In this document: in pieces, positions 21,501 to 32,460 of the stretch
Layout: each line of letters starts with the position of its first letter
How positions within the stretch are numbered: the stretch's first letter is position 1
Source: Allomyces arbusculus
Lineage: Eukaryota > Blastocladiomycota > Blastocladiomycetes > Blastocladiales > Blastocladiaceae
Assembly: GCA_027604705.1 (NCBI GenBank)
Contig: JADHYV010000028.1
Location: 1 to 64,000, forward strand
Direction: 5' to 3'
DNA length: 64,000 nucleotides
Made by a program: the position numbers and the translations under genes
Notes under the pieces: generated by a model
The model's database searches: none
Told to the model about the DNA's origin: nothing
What the model saw: only the letters and a program-made list of their open reading frames with translations

Positions 21501-23347
21501 GGGGTGAAGTCGACGGCGGCGATAGGTCGCGTCGCGCTGGGATCGAATCTGTGGCTGGGTCGGCCGCGGTTGGGACACAGCCAAGCCGAGTAGGACTGGG
21601 ATCTGGAACCGGAGCGTCGTTTGCCGCTGCGATATCTCCATTGTCGCCGGACCCAGCGACTCTGGTGCGCTCGGCAACGAGTCGCGCGGTTGGTCCGGAC
21701 CAGGAGCAGGTTGCTCCTGGATCAGCACCCATTTCGTCGACGACATTGGGCTCGCTCGGATTCCAGGTCCAACCTGTCGTGCCCTTGGCTTTCTCGCCAA
21801 CCGTCTCCCCGCCATCCAGCCCGTCGACTGCCCCTGACGCGTCGGGCGCATCCAGCCTGCCGTGGTCGACGGAACCAATGTCCGGTCTTCTCTCGACAAT
21901 GACCATGACCGACGCCGAGGAAACGTCTGGATTACCGTCGGCGACTCAGTTTTTCCGACTCGAGCCAGACGTGGCTCCGTTTGCTGTCGCGCAGGACGAG
22001 TTTGCGCGTTTCGTCACGACCAGCCTGCTCCTCGCCGAGTACGCGCTGCTGGCCGTCTACCTGAGCAACGCCAAGCTCGACCAGTACCTCGACCTGCTCC
22101 ACCGCTTCTTCCTCCTGCGCGACGAGCCGTTCCGAGACCAGCTGTGCGACATTTTGGTCGCCAAGCCCGTGCACCCTGGCGCGGTCATGCGCGATTTGAC
22201 GCACCGGCTCAACATGCTCTTGACCGACGTGGATGATTTGTCGTTTTCGATCAACACCGAGCACGTTGGAACCGAGCCGCATGGTACGATTTTCTCTCGG
22301 CCGCCGTGTTGCGTACTTGCGCAATGTTATTGATCTCCAACCACCTCTTTCGTAGATGCGAAATTTTACGACTTCCTGTCGCTCAATCTGACGGTGACAG
22401 GCCCGCACGTCGCTGTCCTGACGCCGTCAATCCTGGGCAAGTACAACCGCATTTTCCGGTTTCTCCTGTCGCTCCTGTCTCTGCAGCGGTCTACGCAATC
22501 TATCTTTGCAGACTCGCGCGAGGCCCAGCGGCTTGCATTGCCCGTCGACATCGACCCCACGGTCCGCGGTCCCGTTAAATCCATGGACGCGCAGCTGGGT
22601 CGGTTCCGAATCGAGGCGCACCACGTTATCGCCGCGCTCTGGGGGTACGTCTCGGATGCGGCGCTCGGCGCGTCGTGGCAAGTGTTTGTTGACACGCTCG
22701 CGGCCGCACGAACCACCGCTGTCGACGCGTCATGCCGCACACCCACCGACTGGCGCGACCACGTGCTCGGCGGGGACACGACCGAGTTATCGACCGATGC
22801 CACGCATCCGATCGCGCAACCGACCGGCACGCTCACGTCGGTGCGTGCCGTGCACGACTTGCACCACGAGACCGTCTGCGGCATGATTTTCCGGTGCCTC
22901 CTGCACCGCCGGCAGCGGCCGCTCCAAGAGACGCTCTACGTGCAGGCGCGCAGTGTCGGTGTTGTGGAACGCGTTGCGCGTGCGTACCTGCACGTGCGGC
23001 ACGATCTCGCGCACGGTGCGCGGGTTGCGAGTGGCGTGCTCGCGGACCTCGCGGCACGGCTCACGACGGCCGCTGACGAGTACCGCGACGCAACCAGGTT
23101 GCTCGTGCGCATCCTCATGTCGGTCGAGGAACGGACTGCAGGGAACGGCGCTTACGCGGTCGTGCGGCGGAGGTCGATTGCGGGCGCCGCTGCGACCGCG
23201 GGTGGGGGTGGGAGTGCTGCAAATCCTGCGACACGTGTTACGGGAGGGCTCAATGACCTGCTGGTGCGGCTCGACTTTAACCGCTTCTACGAGCGCGAGG
23301 CGCCGCTCGGCGTGCGTGGGTTTGGGTATCAGGCGAGTCGATCGTGA
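18515..23347 (+). CDS. gamma-tubulin complex component, GCP6-like (Spc97/Spc98 family)
   Basis: Two exons (18515-22283 and 22356-23347; intron 72 nt) encode 1586 aa. About residues 466-830 match the N-terminal GCP domain, with a helical core and WLPAADRGESGYLWECTDPY, the family's W-x-G-x-L-x-DPYxEF-type block. About 826-960 is a long basic and acidic coiled coil. About 1140-1586 is the gamma-tubulin-binding domain, with YALLAVYLSNAKLDQYLDLL early and YNRIFRFLLSLLSLQ typical of Spc97/98. The separation of the two halves by a long coiled-coil insertion is a GCP6 trait, which is why I prefer GCP6 over GCP5. Such proteins nucleate microtubules at centrosomes and basal bodies. Confidence 0.8.
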
Positions 23348-24846
23348 TGAAGATGATATCGGGTGGGACGAATGAGCTAAGATTTTGGAAATGAAGCGTG
23401 TTTTGGTTCTGATCCGGTTGCTTGGCGTGGTACTGCTTGGCGGTGCTTCGCGTGGAGAATAAAACAACGCAAAAAGACGCTTACTACGTCCCGCAAACGC
23501 CAATCGCTTCCGCTGTTGAGCATCGGAGCAACTCCTTGCGGACGTCGACCCACAAGTCAGAATAGCTGCTCTTGTGCGTCGTTTGAGTATCAACCAACGT
23601 GTCGTCGACAGAAAACAGATTAATATTTTATCTGGCCTAGGTATCTGTCCAGGCCTGCCGTCAACCTTGTGGAGAGATCCGATTGAACGTGCAGCTAACA
23701 TTAATCCTGACGACTGGCAGATTCCCATTCGAAACCTTGAGCGAGGGAGACCTGGGTCGTTGGCTAGATTGAACCTCATCGCATGATATAAACGCAGCAA
23801 ACATGACTAGAGATGGAGAAGTTGGGATTTCCAACCTTTTGCGCTCTCCGAGACAAAGGCCAATTAAACGAAAGCTCCGAGAGTATCATGCACCGCAAAG
23901 AGCACTCGGTTGGCGACATCCCTCTTGGCCGCAAGTTGGAAACGATGCAAGCGTTACTGCCAACAGGAAGTGTGAGGGCCGCGGGCCACCAGAGGTCGTA
24001 TGGTGAGTGCAACCGGGTGGAGAAGGAAGTCATCACACTCATTTGAAAATACGAGGCCATCTCGGCCGAAAGAGAGAGGGTCTGCGGCCGCCATCCGTTG
24101 GATTGAGAGACAGAATGCCTCTCGCCTCAGTTGCCGCAACGAGCAAATGCCTCCCTCATCGTTGACGAAAAATGCCGTCATCATTCAGACAGCTAAAAAC
24201 CAATTGAAAGCACGAGATCCGGTCAGATTTAGGGCAGAGAAGCCAGCTTCGTGACGCCTGGCCAGAGGGCTGAGGGGACGCGCCAACTTATTGCTCGAGT
24301 TCGGTCGTGCCCCACTCGGCCGACGATCCATCTCTTTTACCGAGGCCTGTCGTCAGACTGGGCCAGAGACGAACGCGCAGGGCGGACCGCCGCGATGACC
24401 CAAAGCGCCCCAGCACCTCACAAGGACGCATCTGTCGTCAGGACGTTGTAGGATAAGAAATCAAGAACAGGCGCTGTCCAGGACTGGCGAGCGACGAACT
24501 GTAAAGTGTATCGGAAAGGGTGCGCGGGCGGCGCAAATGTCGAAATACTGGGCGACGGGCAGAGCATCGTGGCTGTAGGACGTCCGAGTTCTGCGGATGC
24601 TAATGGAAACGGAGAGAAACGGAGAGAGAGAACTGGAGAGGGCGCCCTACCTACAGTTCGAAACCTGCACCAACTCATCACTTATACGGATGCACACCAC
24701 AAGTATTTTGGTTCAGGCTTCAGTTTGCTGCCTGCGCGCGTAGCAACTGAAGAAAGAACGAGCCCGTTTGGGAAATTCATTTCCAGGCCCATAATCACAA
24801 AACCGGCCTGCGCGGATGGTGAGCAAAGGCAACGGAACGGCACACT
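23348..24846. other. 1.5-kb intergenic region between convergent genes
   Basis: Composition is visibly more AT-rich than the flanking genes, with no conserved frame. I found no tRNA-like cloverleaf or transposon remnant that I could support. It is long for a convergent gap in this window; others are 180-820 bp. Confidence 0.5.
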
Positions 24847-25683
24847 CTACAGAGCGCCGTACGTCGGCGGCAGGTCCTTGACGACGACCCACGAATCGAT
24901 GTCGCTATAATCGTCACTGCCGTTGTAGCGCATATCAATGGACGCATAGACTGTGTACCCATAGTTGCGCAGGTTCGCAAGCAACTGCGCAGCTGTCCAC
25001 CGCGCGGCCATGGCTTTCTCGGTGCCGTACGCGTGCCACGGGTTCCCATTCAACTTGAACTCGACGGCGCCCTCATAGTCGCGCACCTGCGCAACGCCAC
25101 GCGTCCAGTGCTCGTCAAGGACCGACCGCACGAGTGCGGGCACTTCGTCCGGCCCGCCAATCACGCGCAGTCGGTCGCTGCGGTTGAACGAGATGGCAAA
25201 CACGTGCGTCGGGTCCGGCACGGCAAACGGCGCCGCACGCAACAGAAGCCACGTGTCCTTGTCGTGTTCGCGCTTGGACGTGTCAGACGTGAGCGCGAGT
25301 CGCCACCCGAGGGCCAGCAAAGTCCGGAACACGGCCGCAACGAGCTGGCGCGCAGAGACCGCGTCGGGCCCCTGCGCGACCCAAGGCGTGCCGTGCAGCT
25401 TGAATTTGAACATGCGCACACCGCGCGGCGCGTCCGTCGTGTACTCCTTCATGCGGTCGATGCCACGCGGCCAAGACGAGGCGATGGCGGTGCGGAGCGC
25501 CGCAATGTCGTCGTCACTCGAGATACCGCATACGCGCAGCGTGTCGGTGCTGTGCAGCGACACCAACGCAACGGCCTCGTTAAACTTGTACGCTGGCAAG
25601 TCGTCATTCATCATGGCCTGCTTGGCGGGCCGCGCCGCGGGCGCGGCGTAAGGGCCGCTGCTGGAGTAGGATCCGCCGAGCAT
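24847..25683 (-). CDS. duplicated-domain fungal protein of unknown function, copy 1
   Basis: An intron-free 278-aa protein. It consists of two related units of about 115 residues. Unit A (about 28-143) has DTLRVCG, then FKLHGTPWVAQG, RTLLALGWRLALTSD and DKDTWLLL. Unit B (about 150-278) has DRLRVIG, FKLNGNPWHAYG, NLRNYGYTVYASID and DIDSWVVV. Each unit thus follows the order DxLRVxG, W-x-x-G, FKLxGxPWxAxG, GW/GY, then D-x-D-x-W. I recall similar domains in other fungi as uncharacterised, often expanded proteins, but know no function. There is no signal peptide or membrane segment. The start is the ATG at 25683; longer frame upstream lacks similarity to copy 2. It lies about 3 kb from a closely similar gene, with a broken copy between. 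Confidence 0.8.
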   Translation of the reverse strand: MLGGSYSSSGPYAAPAARPAKQAMMNDDLPAYKFNEAVALVSLHSTDTLRVCGISSDDDIAALRTAIASSWPRGIDRMKEYTTDAPRGVRMFKFKLHGTPWVAQGPDAVSARQLVAAVFRTLLALGWRLALTSDTSKREHDKDTWLLLRAAPFAVPDPTHVFAISFNRSDRLRVIGGPDEVPALVRSVLDEHWTRGVAQVRDYEGAVEFKLNGNPWHAYGTEKAMAARWTAAQLLANLRNYGYTVYASIDMRYNGSDDYSDIDSWVVVKDLPPTYGAL

Positions 25684-27214
25684 AGTCTGAGGCTTTGTTG
25701 TGCTGGAAACCAGTACTGAGCAAAGAAGAACGCGGTGAAGCAGGGTTGCCGTCGTTGAAGGGAGAGAGGAGCAGAAATGTTCAAAAGCCCGACGATGGAA
25801 AGACGCGGAATGAACAGCGCCATCGTTATTGATGGCATGGACCTGGCAAGTGTGGCGTTGGTCCTTCTCAAGTTTCGACACACACATTTCAGCGACATGT
25901 CTGCGTAATTATCGTGGTCTGTTTGATCACCGCCTTGGAGTCCATCCTCGACTAACTCTTGTGGGCGACCAGTTTGCTGCAGCGCCTCGAATCCCAAAGC
26001 GCGACGGTGGCGATCACAATGTCCACCCTCCCCGTGTGTGCCCAACGGCGGCAGTTGCAGACGTTTGCGCGCATAATTCCAGATCAATGGCATGAACGAT
26101 TTGGAGTTCTTGATCTTAGAGCATCTTCCATGGCGACGACTCAAACCGAAGTCAAACCTATTTCTCGCAAGACTAAATAAAGGTCATTCGGCCTCCATGG
26201 TTTGGTCACCCAACTTCGACACCCAAAAATGAACGGCAGAGCAAAAATGTATCCCCCATGGTCCAATTCATATCCTTTGCCCGCAACCACATTGCATCAC
26301 TGCAGTCGACGGTGTCGCCCAAGAATGCGACAGCGTCCACACCCATCACAACACGAAAGCAAGTGCATCTGAGCAACTGGCCTGCGTGACGACAATGACG
26401 CGTGGACCAGGAGACGCAATGAGCGGTTAGCACGGCTTGCGGTAGAGACAGGGCACCGCCACGTCCCAGGACCATGGGCAGTGCAGAGGAGATGATTTGC
26501 GCGCGAGAGGAGGTGCAGCGCGCGAGTTGAATACAATGAGACCGCGTCGTTTAGAAGTACGCGGTGGACATGGGAACCACATGTGCCTCTTGCGACGACG
26601 GTAGTACGGGGCGCATGGCCGTGCGCCTGGGCGGCTGCACCGACAGGTAGAGCCGTTAACCAGGCGAAGAGAGGCCAAGGGGCTAAATCCAGCGACAATC
26701 GTCCATGGCAAGGTTGATCCGCCTCCGTGCGCTTCGTGTTCATGGATATAAGGACGATGCTTGACGGTGCGAATGGCATGCTCGCGTCTGGGCGAACGCA
26801 GGCTGATATCAGCAGTAACGGCGTCCACGGGAGTGACGGCAGCCATGGGCGTGATCTTGCAAGCACTGGAGGATCTGAACAAGCTGTTCTTGTAGCTGGT
26901 TGTCGATGGTCATGCACGCGTGCATTCGAGCCGAGGGTCCAACTAGGCCGCGGAAACGATAACAGCAGTACGTGCATGGCCATCATGATCGTCGGAGTGT
27001 CGTTGTTCATCGTGGAGGTGGAGGTGGACAGCGTGGTGACGGATGCTCGTAGTTGCGGACTTGGTCGTGGAGCAACGCAAGCGTCGGCTGCGTCCGGCCA
27101 GAGAGTTGCACGTACATAGTGCTTTTGGCCTGAGCTATCCGGTCACTCAAAATGGCTCACTGCATGACTTTTGAGTGCGCAAATGGGTGGTTTTTCGAAA
27201 ATCTCTCACCATAG
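25684..27214. other. 1.5-kb region without a supported gene
   Basis: The region lies between copy 1 and the broken copy of the duplicated-domain family. Frames up to about 240 codons occur but show no conserved domain. It may be decayed sequence. It should hold the promoter of copy 1 near 25700-26000. Confidence 0.45.
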
Positions 27215-27812
27215 GGGATGACTTTTTTCGTAAGCGTGCCATGGGTTCCCATTCAATTTGAACTCCATAGACCTCTCGTAACCGCGCACTTGCGCAACGC
27301 CGCACTTTCAGTACAAGTCGAGTATTGAGCGAACGATCACGGGCGCGCCAATCTGACGCAGTCAGTCGGTACGGTTGAACGAAATGGCAAACACGTGCGA
27401 CGGGTCTTGCACGAAGTAGGGCGCAGAACACAACAAAATCCAGCTATCTTTGCGCACTTGGACGTATCGGCCGTGAGCGCGAGCCGCCAGCCAAGAGCGA
27501 GCAATGTGCGGAACAGATCAGAGACGGGTTTGCGCGCGAGAACGACGTCCGACCCTTGCGCGATCCACGGCGATCAGTTCAGCTTGATCTTGATCATGCG
27601 CACGCCCCGCGCGCCGCGTCGACCGTGTATTCCTGGACTGTCATCCCCTGCAGCCACGCCGACGCGATTGCCGTGCACAAGGCCGTGAGCTCGCTGTCGC
27701 TTGAAATTCCAGTCACGCGCAGCTTGTCATCGTCGTGCAGCGAGATGAGCGCGACCGCTTGGTCCTACTGGTACGCGGGAGCCACGCCGGTCAGGATAGC
27801 CTGTTTGGAGTC
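27215..27812 (-). pseudogene. decayed member of the duplicated-domain family
   Basis: Minus-strand translation from about 27812 down recovers the family order. It reads DQAVALISLHDDDKLRVTG, then LLALGWRLALTADTSK, and later MEFKLNGNPWHAY near 27250. That last stretch is closer to copy 1 (NGNPWHAYG) than to copy 2. Similarity stops near 27215, so the final 50 or so residues of unit B are missing. There are in-frame stops (for example TAG where copy 2 has a Tyr codon near 27765, and TGA in place of the Gly of KLNG near 27578). Small deletions shift the frame, one where the intact copies have KREHDKD. No intact start is evident. It is a host paralogue that was duplicated and then lost. Confidence 0.85.
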
Positions 27813-28463
27813 ACTGAGCTTGTTGGAGAGTCGTCTTAGCGTGCAGGGCACGAGCGTTGGGGAGCAAAGAGCAGAGCGGTGGCGAGATGACGTGGAGATT
27901 CAGGGCGGAGATAAGATTGGAGGAGGAAGGGACCGCGTACCTATTTCTTGTAGATTGTTTGAGGAAGTATTGGCGACGGGCATTGATCGAGTGCGACCAC
28001 GCAGCAGCAGCACCAGGTATCAGACCTCCCTGGAATTGTGACAAGTGGTATATTGATGAGTGTTCTTGCCCCCCCCCCCCCCCCTGGCGAGCACCGGTCA
28101 CAACGGACATGGCAACTGCACTGTTTTCCATGTTTCGATAACTAACGTCGAAGCGTGAGGGACGGCGAGCTCGGTGCTCGTGCCAGGTTGTCGTCCAAGA
28201 ATCGTGAAGGTGGTCCAATTCGCGATGGCCGCGGCCCGCGGCCTACAGCCGTTTCGCGCTCCAGGTTGTGCACGATGGCGTGCCACGGTGACGACGACGT
28301 TGTCCATCCTCAATGTGCACCGGCTGATGCAGCTCTGTTGGGCTACCACTCCATCTTCGCGCAGAGGCTGCAATATTTATTTCCAGTCGCTTGTCCACAC
28401 GGGATACATACGCCACTACGCTACAACATCCTGAAATTAGCTGCGCTCTAGCGCGCCCCCCAT
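27813..28463. other. 651-bp intergenic stretch with a poly(C) tract
   Basis: Between the pseudogene and copy 2 of the family. It contains a 16-base C run at 28069-28084 and no credible frame. It includes the 3' region of copy 2. Confidence 0.5.
28069..28084 (+). repeat. poly(C) tract, 16 bases
   Basis: An uninterrupted homopolymer between the pseudogene and the intact copy 2. Such tracts are prone to length change and to sequencing error, so the exact count should be treated with caution. Confidence 0.9.
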
Positions 28464-29312
28464 CTAATACGCGCCATACGTTGGCGGCAAATCCTTGACG
28501 ACAATCCACGAGTCGATATCGCTTTCGTCGTCGCTGTTCGTGTTATACCGCATGTCGATTGATGCGTAGACGGTATACCCGTAATTCTTCAAGTGCGCGA
28601 GCAACTGCGCGACCATCCACCGCGACGCCATGGCCTCTTGCGTGCCGAGCGGGAACCACGGCTTCCCATTCAACTTATACTCGAGCGCGCCCTGGTAATT
28701 GAGCTCTTGGGCGACCCCCTTGGTCCACACCCGGTCGAGCACCGACCGCACAAGCACAGGTACATCGTCGGGCGCATCGATCACGCGCAACCGGTCGTAC
28801 CGGTTAAACGAGATCGCAAACACGTGTCGCGGGTCCGGGACCGCGTAGGGCGCGGAACGTAACAAGATCCACGCGTCCTTGTCGTGTTCGCGCTTGGACG
28901 TATCGGACGTCAACGCGAGCCGCCACCCGAGGGCCAAGAGCGTGCGGAAAATGGCGGCCACAAGCCGACGCGCCAGAACCGCATCGGGACCCTGCGCGAG
29001 CCACGGCATACCGTTCAGCTTGTACTTGACCATACGAACGCCGGGCGTCGGGGACTCGGCGTCGGTGTATTCCTTGACGCGGTCAATTCCGCGCGGCCAG
29101 GACGCGGCAATCGCCGCGTGCAGAGACGACAAGTCCGTGTCGGACGAGAGACCACACACGCGCAGCGTGTCGTGGCTGTGCAGCGAGACAAGCGCAACGG
29201 CTTGGTCGTACTGGTACAGGGGCAGCTCGTTGCCGACCTCGGCCGCGAGTTTGGGCGGGAGCGGCGGTGCTTGGTAGTCGTGGCCACCAATGGAGCTGGA
29301 CGCATCGATCAT
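28464..29312 (-). CDS. duplicated-domain fungal protein of unknown function, copy 2
   Basis: An intron-free 282-aa protein, a close paralogue of the gene at 24847-25683 along its whole length. Unit A has DTLRVCGLSSD, YKLNGMPWLAQG, LLALGWRLALTSDTSKREHD and DKDAWILL. Unit B has DRLRVIDAPDD, YKLNGKPWFPLG, LKNYGYTVYASID and DIDSWIVVKDLPPTYGA. The two copies share the same final residues (DLPPTYGA) but differ in the first 30 residues, which are Pro- or Ala-rich. The start is the ATG at 29312; the frame is open upstream without similarity to copy 1. No known function, signal peptide or membrane segment. Confidence 0.8.
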   Translation of the reverse strand: MIDASSSIGGHDYQAPPLPPKLAAEVGNELPLYQYDQAVALVSLHSHDTLRVCGLSSDTDLSSLHAAIAASWPRGIDRVKEYTDAESPTPGVRMVKYKLNGMPWLAQGPDAVLARRLVAAIFRTLLALGWRLALTSDTSKREHDKDAWILLRSAPYAVPDPRHVFAISFNRYDRLRVIDAPDDVPVLVRSVLDRVWTKGVAQELNYQGALEYKLNGKPWFPLGTQEAMASRWMVAQLLAHLKNYGYTVYASIDMRYNTNSDDESDIDSWIVVKDLPPTYGAY

Positions 29313-29761
29313 TTTTGCTCGGGCGTTGTGTCGTTGAGGATTTGTTGTTGGCGTTGGGGGAGGGGTGGGGGTAAAGCTCGATGAGCGAGGGAGAAACAAG
29401 GAATTTGAGGAGCTCGATTCGCGATGTAGGGCAGGCTGCGCCAGCAAAGCAAGTGCGAGCCTAAATCCAAGGCACCATGGAACAACACGTCAAACAGACG
29501 TTCACCACGTCAAGCAAAAGTCCCCCCACGTCAACGTAGAATGTTGAGATTCACGCGCATTGAATTGCTTCCAGAACAAGGAATCGCGACAAAATGATCC
29601 GATTTCACGGTGATCTAAATAAGCACATGCGCCACGAATAGGGCGAGGAAATACGGCCGCTTCGAGCGGCCCGGCATGTTGCCGCCAACCACGCGTCAAC
29701 ACAACGCGGCACGGCACGATGCCGCCATCTAAAGAGTTGGTGGGGGACGTGCGGCGGCCAC
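29313..29761. other. 449-bp gap between tandem minus-strand genes
   Basis: It holds the copy 2 promoter and the 3' end of the coiled-coil gene. No frame or RNA gene is supported. Confidence 0.5.
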
Positions 29762-31530
29762 TTAGTGAATCCAGCTCTTGATCCGTGACGACGACCGCGA
29801 CGACGACGTCGACGAGGTGCGCGACGACGGGCCCCTGCTGCTGGTCGGGAGCGGCGGCAACGGGCGGTTCGGCAACGGTGACGGCACGTCCACGTGCACG
29901 TCCTCGTCGGGCACCGAGTGCTTGGCGGCCGCATCGGCAAACGTCGGCTCGACCGCCGAGGGCGGTGGCGGCGGTGGCGGGGCCGGGTGCGCAGCCTCAG
30001 AGTGCGCCGTCGCCGACGACGACGTGCGCGACGGCTGCAGTGCCGCCGACAGCAACGGCAGCGAAATCCAAGAGAACCGCTTCGACGCGCGCTTGTTTTC
30101 CACGATCCGCCGCGTCGGCGCACGCCGTGGTGGCGTGGGCGGCGGCGACGTGGCAGCAGCGGCAGCAGCAGCGGCGGCAGCGTCAGAGGGCGTATAGTCG
30201 TGCGCGAGCAGGGTTTGCAGCTCCGGATGCGCGAGAATGCGACCGAGGATCTTTTGGATGTAGAGGTTGAGCGCCTTGTTCTCGGCGGTGAGCTTGCGAA
30301 TCTCTTCCTGCGGCGCGTGAATCTCGTCAGCGAGCGATGTGCCGCTTGGTGGTGGCGACGAGCCAACACCGCCGTTGCTGTCGCTGGTGTTGGGCGAGGC
30401 ACCAAAGAGCGATCCACGGTGGCCAGCGGGGCCGTACGGGTCGTCGCGCTCGGGCACCTCAGAGACGGGCGGGAGCATCGACGGGCGGCGCGAGTGCGGG
30501 ACCGAGGGCATGGTGCTCGGGTTGGGCATGTGCAGGAAAAAGTCGCCGCTCATTGTGTGCTCCGAGATGAGCATTTGGAAAGCCTCGTTTTCCTCTTGGA
30601 GCTGAAAAGGGAGGTTGCATCAGAGATCAGCCGTAATCTCATCCACCATCGCCAAGAAAAGAAGGAAATACGCACAGTCTGGTTGATCTCTGTGAGCTGC
30701 ATGAGCTCGTTCGACAGATCGACGACGCGGTCTTTGAGCTGGTTGTTTTGGTTGTTGGCCGAGTCGAGCGTGTTACTGAGTTCGAGAATCTCGGCACGCA
30801 AATCCTTGATGAGCGCCTCTTGCCACTTGATGGTGCGCGTCGCCTTTTTGATATCGCGCGCCGTCTTGGTGCCAAGCATGCGGCCGTCCTGCTGCTGGTC
30901 CTGGGCGTCGTCGCCCGCCGCGTCGTCGCAGGTGCCATTGGCCGACCCGGACGCAATCGACGCAGCGTCGCTGCCCGACCCGCCGCCGGTACCATTGCCA
31001 TTGACGTTCGCGCTGCTGGGCGGCGACGACCGCCCAACGGCCTGCAACGCCTTGCGCAACTCGGCCATTTCCTCTTCGCGCTGCACCCAGGTCAGCCGCT
31101 CATCGTCGAGCAGCGACACTTCCGAATCAAGTTTACGTTCGAGCTGGCGGCGCGTGGCCGTGAGTTGCGCCTTGTCGCGGACTAAGTCGTCGATCTGTGC
31201 CTGCGCCTTGAAGAGCGCCTGCTCGAGCCGCGCGACAGTCGAGGTCAGTTTGGACGCTTCGGTCGCTTGCTGCGCGAGCTTGCGCTGCAGGTATTCATTG
31301 TTTTCGACGAGCGCCGAGTTGGCGTCGCGCGTCTCCTGCAGGAGCGTGGCCAGGTGGTCGACTTCTTCCTGTGCGGCGTCGGGGAAAAAGTCGCCACCGA
31401 GCCCGCCGGGACCGCCGTACATGATGGAGGGCCGGCGAGGGGCCATGGATGGCCGGCGCGGCGGGAAGGTGCTCGAGAGCAGCGGCGGCGAGGTGGGCGG
31501 GTCCGTGGCAGTGGCCGCTGGTGAGAGCAT
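29762..31530 (-). CDS. coiled-coil protein of unknown function
   Basis: Two exons on the minus strand (31530-30676 and 30601-29762; intron 74 nt) encode 564 aa. After a Pro/Ser-rich start, a coiled coil covers about residues 55-170. A Gly/Ser/Asn linker follows, then a second coiled coil at about 215-300, with IKWQEALIKDLRAEILEL. The second exon begins with LQEENEAFQMLISEH and contains a third heptad block, EEIRKLTAENKALNLYIQKI, which I recall as a recurring motif in uncharacterised fungal coiled-coil proteins. The rest is poly-Ala, Pro-rich and ends in an Arg/Ser-rich tail. It is probably a cytoskeletal or scaffold protein. I do not recognise an orthologue. Its start faces the Vps10 gene. 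Confidence 0.7.
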
Positions 31531-32460
31531 GGCGGATCGGTTGGGGGGTGGTTGTGGAGGGTCAAGTAGTGGTGGTCGTGGTAGTGTGGTTGGCGGGCAG
31601 CGTCAAGAACCGGCAGCGGGTATGCAAGGAGCGGCGGCTTGGCGTTACGACGGACAGGAACAGGGGTATTGACGGGCGCAAGCCGGGCGGAGGTGGCGAT
31701 CGACAGCGGCAGGACGTCGTCGTCGTCGTTGTCGAAGTTGTTGGCAGTCGTTGGTGATCTATGGGCGGGCCTGGAGCGTCTTTGGAGCGGCCAGCGCTCT
31801 CAGATCGGCGGTCGGCGGGGTGGACAGTGTCTATGTGCGCGGCGCGGTCGTGTTGGCGGGCGCGAGCGTTGGCCGTTGGGACTTGGCAGCGATTTCAGGG
31901 CAGATCGGCCGCGGAGATGGGGGTCGTGCGCGCGTGCCGCTGAGAGAAGGCGCCAAGCGGGCGGGCGGTCATCGAAATCGGGGCCGTGCAGTCGCGTTGG
32001 CGCGTCGTCGTCGTCGACGTCCGTTGGGTCGGCCGTGCGTGGTCGAGTGCGCGGCCGTCGGTTGCTGAGCGCCACCGCCGCTTGCGAATACGGCGCCACG
32101 GCGAAGGAACCACGCAGGTGCGCGCGCGTCACGCGGCGTGCACGCCGGCATTGCCGAGCGTCTCGCACCGTCTCGCACCTGACTCCTGCCACGCCTGTCG
32201 CCTGCGCGTGCCGCGGCCGCGGCTCGCGTTTGTCGTCCACGTCAAACAGCGCACGCTCCCTCCGTCTTCGTCTTCTGCACGCGCCGAGCCGCCGGCCTCT
32301 TTGCCTGCTCGCGCCCGACATCACCGGCAAGCACTCCTCCCCGAGCGCACACCTGCACGGCCCCCGCTCTGCCATGCCGACGTGTGGCAGCAGCACGGTC
32401 GCGCCGACCGTGTTTACCACGTCGCGATCAACTCGCCGCAAGCAGCACGCGTTCACCACG
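31531..32460. promoter_or_regulatory. 930-bp divergent region, coiled-coil gene / Vps10 gene
   Basis: Frames are open across much of it only because of high GC. An ATG at 32374 lies in frame with the Vps10 start, so part of this stretch may be coding or 5' leader. No core promoter element was recognised. Confidence 0.4.

Noticed and set aside
24640-24700. GTTCGAAACC-like stretch as a tRNA T-arm
   Set aside because: No matching acceptor, D or anticodon stems could be found around it.
26297-27010. A 237-codon minus-strand frame in the gap before the pseudogene
   Set aside because: Composition is unlike the real genes here, there is no motif and no good start.
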